Shown piece by piece: positions 17,498 through 24,912 of a stretch of DNA of 64,000 bases. The notes beneath the pieces are model-generated. The model saw only the letters and a list, made by a program, of their open reading frames with translations. It was not told the DNA's origin and did no database searches. Where the stretch lies: the NCBI GenBank assembly GCA_945861635.1, contig CAMAWH010000005.1, positions 1 through 64,000 of the forward strand, in the 5' to 3' direction. A program made the position numbers and the translations under genes. How positions within the stretch are numbered: the stretch's first letter is position 1; the number at the start of each line of letters is the position of its first letter. The DNA comes from Klebsiella pneumoniae (GTDB lineage: Bacteria > Myxococcota_A > UBA796 > SXON01).

Positions 17498-19624
17498 ATG
17501 CGTGGCGTTGAAGACATTTTGTCCGCTGCGATCCAAGGGTTTTCTCCGCTATCCGTGCGCCCGGAAATCAAAAGCGCGGCGATTTCGCACCTGCGACGCT
17601 GGCTCACGGAAGCGGATTTTTCGTCCTACCGACCGGCAATGCACGCGCTGGTTGCCGCCGAGAAATGGGAACTTCTCCTCGATAGCTTCTATCAGGTCAT
17701 GCCGTTTGGCACCGGCGGCCGACGCGGAACGGTGGGCGTCGGGCCGAACCGCTTCAATCCGTGGACGCTCGCCGCCAGCGTGCAGGGGCATGTCGCCTTC
17801 TTGAACGCGCGCTTTCCGAAGAAAGCCTTGCACGTTGTGCTCGCGTACGACGTGCGCTGCTATCGCGACGCGTCGGCGGCCTACCCCGTCGGGATGGCGA
17901 ATCCACTCGTGGGACTGTCGTCGCGAGACTTTGCCGAGCAGGCAGCCGGCGTGTACGCGGCCAACGGAGTTGCCACGACCCTGCTACCGGTGGGTAGCGA
18001 AACGTTTGTATCAACGCCGGAATTGTCCTTCGCCATCCGCCATCTTCAGGCGGACGGTGGGCTCAACATCTCGGCGAGTCACAATCCTCCCGATGACAAC
18101 GGCGGCAAGTTCTACAACCACCTCGGCGGACAGGAAGTCCCGCCCGCCGATGAGGACATGGCCCAACTCGTCGATGCCGTGTCCGAGATTCGCGCACTGA
18201 CGTTTGCCGAGGCGCACGCACGCGGATTCGTTCGAACGTACGCCAGCCGCGTTCACGACGCGTACGTGGCGCTCAACGTCGCGACCTCGCTTCGGCCCGA
18301 GCGGGCCGCACACGTCGTGTTCACAGGACTGCACGGAACGGGCGACACCACGGTCGTGGCTGTGTTGCGGTCCGCAGGTTTCCGGGTCGACGTCGAACCG
18401 ACGCAGGCCCCCCACGACGGCAGTTTTGCCGAGGTGCCCTTCCGCACCCCCAACCCGGAAGTGCGCCAGTCGATGGACCGCGCCGTGGCGATGGCTGTGG
18501 CGCTCGGCGCCGACCTCGTCATGGCCTGCGACCCCGACGCGGATCGGATCGGCCTCCAATGTCGCGACGGAGACGGATTTCGCTTCTTCACGGGCAACGA
18601 AATTGCGGCGCTCGTCGCTGAATATCGATTGACCTACGGCACTTTTTCCGCGCCGATCGTCATCAAGACGGAGGTGACGAGCGAGTTGGTATCCCGCGTT
18701 GCTCGACGTCACGGCGCGCGGGTAGTCGGTGACCTCATGGTCGGCTTCAAGTACATCGGCGATGGTCTCCGGCAACTCGACGAAACCGGAACCTTCGCGG
18801 GTGTCACCGGGACAATTGCAGACTTTGTCGTCGGCGTGGAAGAGTCGCACGGCGTCCTCATCACCGCGGCGATGCGCGACAAGGACGCCGCCGGCGCGGC
18901 GTTGATGCTCGCGGAGTACGCCAGCGTGCTTGCAGGCGACGGACGGACGCTCGCCGACGCGCTCCGCGGACTTTGGAAGCGGGAGGGCTACGTTGTCAAT
19001 CGCCTCGTGTCAACGGTCATGCGTGGCGCCGCGGGCAAGGCGCGTATCGAACGCATTCAGGCCGCCCTCCGCGCGGAGCCGCTGACGCACGTCGCCGGGC
19101 TCGCCGTCACGGAGTTCCTTGATCGGGCCGACCCGGCCGGTTCGCTCGGCCCCATTCGATCCGGCACGGACGCTGCGAGTCGAGATGTTCTCGTCTTCCG
19201 AATGGGGTCCGACGCACGCGCCATCTTGCGGCCGAGCGGCACCGAACCCAAGAACAAGGTGTACGTGGAAGTATGCGGCACCCCGGGAGAGGCGCCAGAC
19301 GTCGTCCGGATGCGCGCAGATGCGATCGCGCTCGACTTCGCGGCACAAATGCTCGCTCGCGTCGGAATCACCCTTCCGGCATGGGCCCTGAAAGTCAGCG
19401 ACCTCGTTGCGGTTGAGCAGAAACAGCACTTCGCCGAAACGCTCCTTCCCGGCGTGCGGGAGAGGGTGGCGCGGGGAGAGGTCGCAGGCGAACTTCACCA
19501 ATGGATCGACGGCGAGCTGCGAGCGTACGGGAAGGATCCGCGCGTCCTCATCGCCGACGCCGTCGCTGAATGGGCGGCGCTCGGGGAGGCAGACGCTGCG
19601 CCGGTAGCCGCCGCGCTGGGCTAG
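17498..19624 (+). CDS. Phosphoglucomutase/phosphomannomutase-family enzyme with C-terminal extension
   Basis: A 708-residue alpha-D-phosphohexomutase. The phosphoserine loop is ISASHNPPDDNGG (S194), the metal loop DPDADR (D345, D347, D349), the sugar-binding loop GVEESHG (446-452), and the phosphate-binding loop RPSGTEP (578-584). An early GTGGRRGTVGVG also fits the family. It interconverts hexose 1- and 6-phosphates; the exact sugar is not decided. About 100 residues after domain 4 are extra compared with the usual 550-600. It starts at the base after the lipoprotein stop, and its own stop lies in a CTAG that also ends the convergent gene. Confidence 0.92.
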   Translation: MRGVEDILSAAIQGFSPLSVRPEIKSAAISHLRRWLTEADFSSYRPAMHALVAAEKWELLLDSFYQVMPFGTGGRRGTVGVGPNRFNPWTLAASVQGHVAFLNARFPKKALHVVLAYDVRCYRDASAAYPVGMANPLVGLSSRDFAEQAAGVYAANGVATTLLPVGSETFVSTPELSFAIRHLQADGGLNISASHNPPDDNGGKFYNHLGGQEVPPADEDMAQLVDAVSEIRALTFAEAHARGFVRTYASRVHDAYVALNVATSLRPERAAHVVFTGLHGTGDTTVVAVLRSAGFRVDVEPTQAPHDGSFAEVPFRTPNPEVRQSMDRAVAMAVALGADLVMACDPDADRIGLQCRDGDGFRFFTGNEIAALVAEYRLTYGTFSAPIVIKTEVTSELVSRVARRHGARVVGDLMVGFKYIGDGLRQLDETGTFAGVTGTIADFVVGVEESHGVLITAAMRDKDAAGAALMLAEYASVLAGDGRTLADALRGLWKREGYVVNRLVSTVMRGAAGKARIERIQAALRAEPLTHVAGLAVTEFLDRADPAGSLGPIRSGTDAASRDVLVFRMGSDARAILRPSGTEPKNKVYVEVCGTPGEAPDVVRMRADAIALDFAAQMLARVGITLPAWALKVSDLVAVEQKQHFAETLLPGVRERVARGEVAGELHQWIDGELRAYGKDPRVLIADAVAEWAALGEADAAPVAAALG

Positions 19625-20448
19625 GCGATTCTCCCTTCGGGGACACGGCGGCGGGGCCGGAGCCCAATGAACGCCAGGATTGCGGCCATTAGAGCGTCAC
19701 CGCCTCCATCCTGGATAGACGCGGTGCGGCAGCCGCACCCGCTGCTTCCGGTGGCCGCCTCATCCTGAGCGTGCGCGCGCACGCTGTCCGGCTGCGACGT
19801 CGAGTCGCCGTCACTCACCGTCAGGCCGACCTCGTAACTACCAGCGACGTCCGCCGTGAAAGACGGCGTGGGCGAGGTTGACGACGTGAGCACGGTCGCA
19901 GAACCCGATGGCCGCGTCGTCAGTGTCCAGGTGAACTGAAGCGCGTCGCCGTCCGGGTCCGCAGAACTGCTGCCGTTGAGCCGGACGGTATCGCCGACGT
20001 TGACCGTTTGATCGGGTCCGGCGTTCGCCACCGGCTTGCCGTTCGTCATTGCCGCCGTAACTGCCATCCGATCCGGTTCGCTCTCCCGCGCGCCATCACT
20101 TACGACGAGGACTAGGTCGTACACCCCATCGACGTCCGGAATGAATTGTGGATCCGCCTTGTCTTTATTGATGAGCGTGGCAGCGGATCCGCTCGGTGCC
20201 TTCACGATCTCCCAGCCGTATTCAAGCGGATCGCCATCCGGGTCCGACGACCCTGAGCCATCCAACGTAACGACACGGCCCACCTCCGCAGAGACGTCCC
20301 CGCCGGCATCCGCTGTGGGGGCGGCGTTGCCATCCCGCGCCGAATCGAGCGGAGACCCCGTGTCAACGGAGGTGTCGAGATTCTGTCCCGGCGCGTCCTT
20401 CACGGGCATCGTTTGCAAGCCGACGCAACCGAGGAAAATGATCGTCAC
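19621..20448 (-). CDS. PKD-repeat lipoprotein with MYXO-CTERM-like tail
   Basis: 275 residues from GTG 20448. The signal MTIIFLGC has seven uncharged residues before the lipid Cys. A Thr/Asp/Ser spacer is followed by two PKD/K319L-type domains (about 42-132 and 138-225), each with DGSGSSDPDGD or NGSSSADPDGD and closing with a VSDG strand. The tail has C238-G-C240, a hydrophobic run at 252-263 and an Arg cluster, a MYXO-CTERM-like sorting signal. It is thus predicted to carry both N-terminal lipid and a C-terminal processing signal. It starts three bases after the upstream DUF1460 gene. Confidence 0.8.
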   Translation of the reverse strand: MTIIFLGCVGLQTMPVKDAPGQNLDTSVDTGSPLDSARDGNAAPTADAGGDVSAEVGRVVTLDGSGSSDPDGDPLEYGWEIVKAPSGSAATLINKDKADPQFIPDVDGVYDLVLVVSDGARESEPDRMAVTAAMTNGKPVANAGPDQTVNVGDTVRLNGSSSADPDGDALQFTWTLTTRPSGSATVLTSSTSPTPSFTADVAGSYEVGLTVSDGDSTSQPDSVRAHAQDEAATGSSGCGCRTASIQDGGGDALMAAILAFIGLRPRRRVPEGRIA

Positions 20449-20451
20449 CCC

Positions 20452-21393
20452 TCAACGATAGCGGAGCGCATCGGCTTCAGCCAGCGCCGAGACGCGCGGC
20501 CCTTGTTCGCGGGGCATCAATACCACCAGACCGAGCGCCGGCCAGTTCGTGTACTCGCGCAGATGTGCGGCGTACCACGACATCTTGTCGTCCCGCACCT
20601 TCTTCGTGCCCATGCGAGTCGCGTGGCGCATCACAGCCGTCGGACCGCTGCTCACGACAAGGCTGATGTGGGTCGTCACCACGGGCACCCACGCGCGCGA
20701 CGACCGCAGCGTCACGACCAGCGCCCCCGCAGGAATGCGTGGCGCGGCCTCAACCGCGGCATCGAGATCCAAATAGTTAAGCGCCCATCGACCCACGGGC
20801 AGGCGCGATTCCGGTACGCGAAACAGCGAGCGACGCCCCCACGATCGCCATGTTTCCAGCGAAACATCCTTCTCCAGCGTACTCGCTCTCCCGACGGCGC
20901 TGGTGATGTCGGCCAGGAGTCCGTTCGCTATCGCATCCGGGATCCACTCGGCTTCCATGAAATGCCGGCGATCGACGTACGACGCCTCCCCCCGGTACCT
21001 GAACTGGTTCCGCGTTCGGGGAGCGTTGAGCGGGTCGGACGCCATCGCCAGCGACAGCACCTCCTCCACGAAAGTCAGGCAATCGAAGGTGTCATACCGG
21101 GAAGGAGGATCCGGATCCTGCACATCTCCCTCCCCGGCGGCATCGTTGAGATAGGGCAGTCCGAGGAAACTCTCACTTGCGACGGCAACGCGCTCCCCGA
21201 GCGGCCGCGACGCAACGGCCCGGATGGCCGAGACGACGGCCGTTGGAACCGTCCAGCGTTCCTCGACGTGCCGCGGCGCGGAGTTGTGCACACTTCCCGC
21301 CGATACCACGCGCGCGGGAACGTCCGCGACCTCCGGCGCATCGGCCAGTTCGCCCGGGTCAGCTCCGATGGCATGTGCGAGTAGCCAGAACAC
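20452..21393 (-). CDS. DUF1460-family (NlpC/P60-like amidase fold) exported protein
   Basis: 313 residues from GTG 21393 with a short hydrophobic N-terminus (MFWLLAHAIGA). The papain-like core has ESFLGLPYLN, then YDTFDCLTFVEEVLSLA with nucleophile C105, and the later THISLVV with H242, the Cys/His pair of DUF1460. Relatives are linked to cell-wall peptide or amide cleavage, but no substrate is established. It is upstream of the PKD lipoprotein on the same strand and divergent from the Asp/Tyr-rich lipoprotein. Confidence 0.83.
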   Translation of the reverse strand: MFWLLAHAIGADPGELADAPEVADVPARVVSAGSVHNSAPRHVEERWTVPTAVVSAIRAVASRPLGERVAVASESFLGLPYLNDAAGEGDVQDPDPPSRYDTFDCLTFVEEVLSLAMASDPLNAPRTRNQFRYRGEASYVDRRHFMEAEWIPDAIANGLLADITSAVGRASTLEKDVSLETWRSWGRRSLFRVPESRLPVGRWALNYLDLDAAVEAAPRIPAGALVVTLRSSRAWVPVVTTHISLVVSSGPTAVMRHATRMGTKKVRDDKMSWYAAHLREYTNWPALGLVVLMPREQGPRVSALAEADALRYR

Positions 21394-21497
21394 CCCGCGT
21401 AAATGCCCCGCGTACGCATTGCGGTCAAGAAACTCGGCAAAACCGTAGCGGTGACCGCGGACATTCGGTTACATCGGCAGCGCTTCCCAAGGAACCC

Positions 21498-22670
21498 ATG
21501 CGCCTGCTCTCGCTTCTGCTTCCCGCCGTCCTTCTCACCGCGTGTTGGGCCACAGCGCCGACCGAGGACGCGTCTACGGACGGTTCCAGCACCGATAACG
21601 ATGCGGATACCGATGCGGACTCCGATACCGATGCCGACGGTGACGCAGACACGGATACGGACGCCGACGCCGACACGGATGCGGATGCGGACGCCGACAC
21701 GGATGCCGATACGGACGCCGACGCGGACGCCACGTTTGCAGGTGTGTCCACGGTCTTCATCGAATTGGATGGTGAGGTCATTTGCGACGCCGAAGGCGAT
21801 CTCGCGGGTACCGAGTTCACCGGAGCCTGTGACGGGTGCGATTTCGCGTTCGAGATCGAAAGCGAAATCACCCGTGATGAAGGCAGCGCCGACTGCTATC
21901 TGTACCCGAACTATTCCTTCCTCGGTACGACGGAAGGCGCCGGGTGGCACGATCTGGTGCTGGCCCACACCGACACGTACGCGGGCTACTACTACAGCTA
22001 TTACGACGTGCTGTTCAGCCTGGGCTACTACTACTACGAAGGCTACGGCGACATCGGGCCCTACAACAACACGATGCACTACGACGGCAGCTACTACAGC
22101 ACGTTCTCACATGTCGGCGTGGACATTGAGTGGACCTTCAACTCCGCCGGCACCTACAACAGCTACATCTATATGTACTACGATTATTGCGACTACATCT
22201 ACGGTGTCGAGGACCGGTCACCGGGCGTAGGCGATGAGACGGTGACGGGGAGCCTCCCGTGCTCCGACGAGACGGTCGATGTCTACACGTTCTCCGCGGA
22301 AGCCGGGGACATCGTCGAGGTGAACGCGAACACGGTGGACGCGGCCGCGGCCGCGGGCCTCGGTTTGTGGGTCAACGGTCCGGACGGCTGCATCGAATCG
22401 TACTCCACGGCTGCGGTTGAGTGCGCGTACGAAGGCCTCGACGAACAGGGCTGCCCGGCCACCAAGTTCACGGGAGAGGATGGCGAGTATCAGGTCGTCA
22501 TGTTCACCTTCGCCGATTGCACGGGCACGGACGTCCAATACAGCCTCACCGTAGACGTCGGCAACGACGCGCCGGCGATCTCGCCCCTTGCCGATGACAT
22601 CGACCGCGTGACCGTCGAGCCCCACACCTACGACTACCAGTTCTCGATCACAGGCGAGATCAGCGAGTAG
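21498..22670 (+). CDS. Lipoprotein with Asp-Ala/Asp-Thr repeat spacer and Tyr-rich domain
   Basis: 390 residues. The signal MRLLSLLLPAVLLTAC ends at lipid Cys 16. Residues 33-79 are an almost pure repeat of Asp-Ala, Asp-Thr and Asp-Ser pairs, a flexible acidic stalk. A domain follows with several Cys, then a Tyr-rich stretch (about 161-236) containing runs such as YAGYYYSYYD and YYYYEGYGD. The C-terminal half (about 240-365) has a PPC-like pattern with DETVDVYTFSAEAGDIVEV. It is likely surface-exposed; the ligand is unknown. It overlaps the convergent sulfatase gene by 11 bases. Confidence 0.82.
   Translation: MRLLSLLLPAVLLTACWATAPTEDASTDGSSTDNDADTDADSDTDADGDADTDTDADADTDADADADTDADTDADADATFAGVSTVFIELDGEVICDAEGDLAGTEFTGACDGCDFAFEIESEITRDEGSADCYLYPNYSFLGTTEGAGWHDLVLAHTDTYAGYYYSYYDVLFSLGYYYYEGYGDIGPYNNTMHYDGSYYSTFSHVGVDIEWTFNSAGTYNSYIYMYYDYCDYIYGVEDRSPGVGDETVTGSLPCSDETVDVYTFSAEAGDIVEVNANTVDAAAAAGLGLWVNGPDGCIESYSTAAVECAYEGLDEQGCPATKFTGEDGEYQVVMFTFADCTGTDVQYSLTVDVGNDAPAISPLADDIDRVTVEPHTYDYQFSITGEISE
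21594..21731 (+). repeat. Tandem six-base-type repeat encoding the Asp-rich stalk
   Basis: About 138 bases of imperfect tandem units of the kind gat-gcg-gac-acc or gac-gcc-gat-acg lie inside the lipoprotein gene. The units vary at the third codon positions while keeping the Asp-x pattern. Such arrays can expand and contract by slippage, so stalk length may vary between strains. Confidence 0.8.
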
Positions 22671-24873
22671 GGGGCGCCTTTCCAGAAAGGCGTAGCGCGT
22701 CCTCGTAGACGCGCTGTGCCTCCACATCGCGCCCGAGCTTTTTCAGCACGTTCGCTTCCAGCATCGCGCAGCCCGGGTAGCCGGGTGCTTGGGCTCGGCA
22801 TCGGCGCACGGTGTCATGGGCATCTTCGAAACGCTTCAAGTTGAACTGGGCCTGCGCCATCGAGTGGAGCGTTTCCGCATCCGGCGTGACGCTGGCCGCG
22901 ATCGCGGCGAGTTGATCAAGCTGCTCCGCATACCGCTTTTGCCCGGCGTAGATCTCCACCAGCAGCCGGCGTGACGGCAACGACGGTGGAAACAACCGCA
23001 CCTCCTCCAACAAGCTGGCCTCGGCCCCCGCGGCGTCGGCCTGATGGCGTCGGACCAGACCCAGAGCATGATTCGCGAACGGCTGCACTGGATCAAGCGT
23101 AAGCGCCCGCAGAAGCAGGCCTTCCGCCCGAGCAAAGTCGCCGACTGTGGCGCGCGCTACCCCGCGCATGCCCAGAACGGTCGCGCTGTCCGGCAGGAGC
23201 GCTCCGCCCCGGTCGGCCTCGGCCAGGAGCTGCGGGTCGCCCGACATGAAGAGGGCATGCAGGTACCCGCTCCACGCGCCGGACAGGTAGGGATCGATCG
23301 CCAGCGCCGCGCCGAACAGACTGGCTGCCCCGTGCATGTCACCCGAGCGCATTCGCAAGGCGCCGAGGAACGATTTCGCCTGCGAAGACGGCCGGGACGC
23401 GTCGAGTTGCTCCACCACAGAACGCGCTTCGTCCGGCCGGTTGAGCCGGCCGAGCACCGACGCCAGCATCATCTGAGGCTCCCCAAGGCCAGGCTCTGCC
23501 TCGATGATGGACCGCAGCGCCCCCTCCGCTCCCGCCAGGTCGTCTGCCTGAAGAAGCGCCCGGGCCCGCTCAACCTTGGCAAGCACGGGCAGCCGGCGCA
23601 CCGGATCCGGCAGCGCCTCTGTCACCTCGATGGTGGCTTGCGCCGTCATGTATCCTAATGCTTCGAGTTGCGACGTTCGGGTGGCGTTGTCGGCCGCGCT
23701 CGCCGAGGCGCCCGCGACCGGCTCCATCGCAGCGGCCAGCGTCGCCAGTTTGGCACGCAATTCTGCCAGACCTGCGGGATCGGTGAGGGCGAGATCATCC
23801 CTCTCCAACGCATCCTCGCGAGCGTACATCTCCGGCGTGGTCGAATCGATCAGCTTTCGGTCGGGCGTGACGAGCGCCCGCTGTGCCGCCCACCCGTAGT
23901 GATGAAGCGCGTACAGGCTCTCCGCATACACGCTGCGCGCGGAATCCACGTGCCCCCGAACGGCCCCACCCAGATCGATGCCATCCACACCATCAACGAC
24001 GCCGAGCCCCGCCGCGCTTACGATGGTGGGCAGCAGATCGACGAGGCTCGTGGGGCTGTCGATGACGCGGCCTTCCTCTCCCGGCGCCCGGATGATCATG
24101 GGGATCCGCGTCGTGGCGTCGTACAACAACACCCCGTGCATCGATTCGCCATGCGCGCCCAGACCTTCGCCATGATCCGCCACGATGACGATCCACGTGC
24201 GTTCCGTTTCGCCGCGCACGCGAATCGCTTCGATGATTCTACCGACTTCGCTATCTACAAAGGCCACTTCAGCGCGGTAGGGGTGCTGCGGATCCGCCTC
24301 GCGAAACGCCGCCGGCGCCGCGTACGGGTGATGCGGGTCATAAAAGTGCGTCCACAAGAACCACGGTTGACCTCCCTCAGGCTGCGCGTTCAACCAACCG
24401 AGCGCGTCATCCGTCACCCGATCCGCCGAGCGCTCAACGCGCCATCGATTGCCCTGTTCGTCCGTTTTTCCGAGGTCGTCCGCGAAAAAATCGAATCCCT
24501 GCGCAAACCCCCAGTGGTGCGAGGTGACCTCCGCGCCGACGGCCGCTGCCGTCGCATATCCGCCGGCACGTAGGCGCTCCGCGAGGGTGACGGCTTCGGG
24601 GGCGAGGAAGAAGTCGCCATTGTCACGAACGCCGTGTCGAGGGGGATAAAGGCCCGTCATCATCGACGAGTGCGCGGGAATCGTGAGCGGCGTGACCGTG
24701 TACGCGCGCGTGAAACGAGCGGAAACCACCGAAAGCTGGTCGATGTTCGGCGTGGACGTCGAGCCGGCGCCGTACGCGCCGATCGCATCGACCCGCGTCG
24801 TGTCGAGCGTGATGAGCAGAATGTTCGGATGCGTCGGAACGCGCGAGCACGCAGCGAGGGTGAACAACAGCAC
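22660..24873 (-). CDS. Sulfatase-family lipoprotein fused to TPR repeats
   Basis: 737 residues from GTG 24873. Lipoprotein signal MLLFTLAAC. The alkaline-phosphatase-fold domain (about 16-400) shows PNILLITLDTTRVDAIG with a metal Asp at 24, and ADHGEGLGAHGE. The activation site that reads C/S-x-P-x-R in true sulfatases is T64-I-P-A-H68, as in related phospho- or sulfo-transferases that use Thr. The second half (about 425-730) is a run of TPR helices. It may act on an envelope glycan or lipid headgroup; the reaction is unproven. No SD is evident before the GTG. Confidence 0.87.
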   Translation of the reverse strand: MLLFTLAACSRVPTHPNILLITLDTTRVDAIGAYGAGSTSTPNIDQLSVVSARFTRAYTVTPLTIPAHSSMMTGLYPPRHGVRDNGDFFLAPEAVTLAERLRAGGYATAAAVGAEVTSHHWGFAQGFDFFADDLGKTDEQGNRWRVERSADRVTDDALGWLNAQPEGGQPWFLWTHFYDPHHPYAAPAAFREADPQHPYRAEVAFVDSEVGRIIEAIRVRGETERTWIVIVADHGEGLGAHGESMHGVLLYDATTRIPMIIRAPGEEGRVIDSPTSLVDLLPTIVSAAGLGVVDGVDGIDLGGAVRGHVDSARSVYAESLYALHHYGWAAQRALVTPDRKLIDSTTPEMYAREDALERDDLALTDPAGLAELRAKLATLAAAMEPVAGASASAADNATRTSQLEALGYMTAQATIEVTEALPDPVRRLPVLAKVERARALLQADDLAGAEGALRSIIEAEPGLGEPQMMLASVLGRLNRPDEARSVVEQLDASRPSSQAKSFLGALRMRSGDMHGAASLFGAALAIDPYLSGAWSGYLHALFMSGDPQLLAEADRGGALLPDSATVLGMRGVARATVGDFARAEGLLLRALTLDPVQPFANHALGLVRRHQADAAGAEASLLEEVRLFPPSLPSRRLLVEIYAGQKRYAEQLDQLAAIAASVTPDAETLHSMAQAQFNLKRFEDAHDTVRRCRAQAPGYPGCAMLEANVLKKLGRDVEAQRVYEDALRLSGKAPPTR

Positions 24874-24912
24874 GCGCGAAGCTATCCCGAAGCCGCGTGG
24901 GCCCGAACCCGA

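Noticed and set aside
21594-21731. CRISPR-like repeat array
   Set aside because: The repeats are contiguous, short, in frame and encode Asp-x pairs; there are no unique spacers or cas genes.
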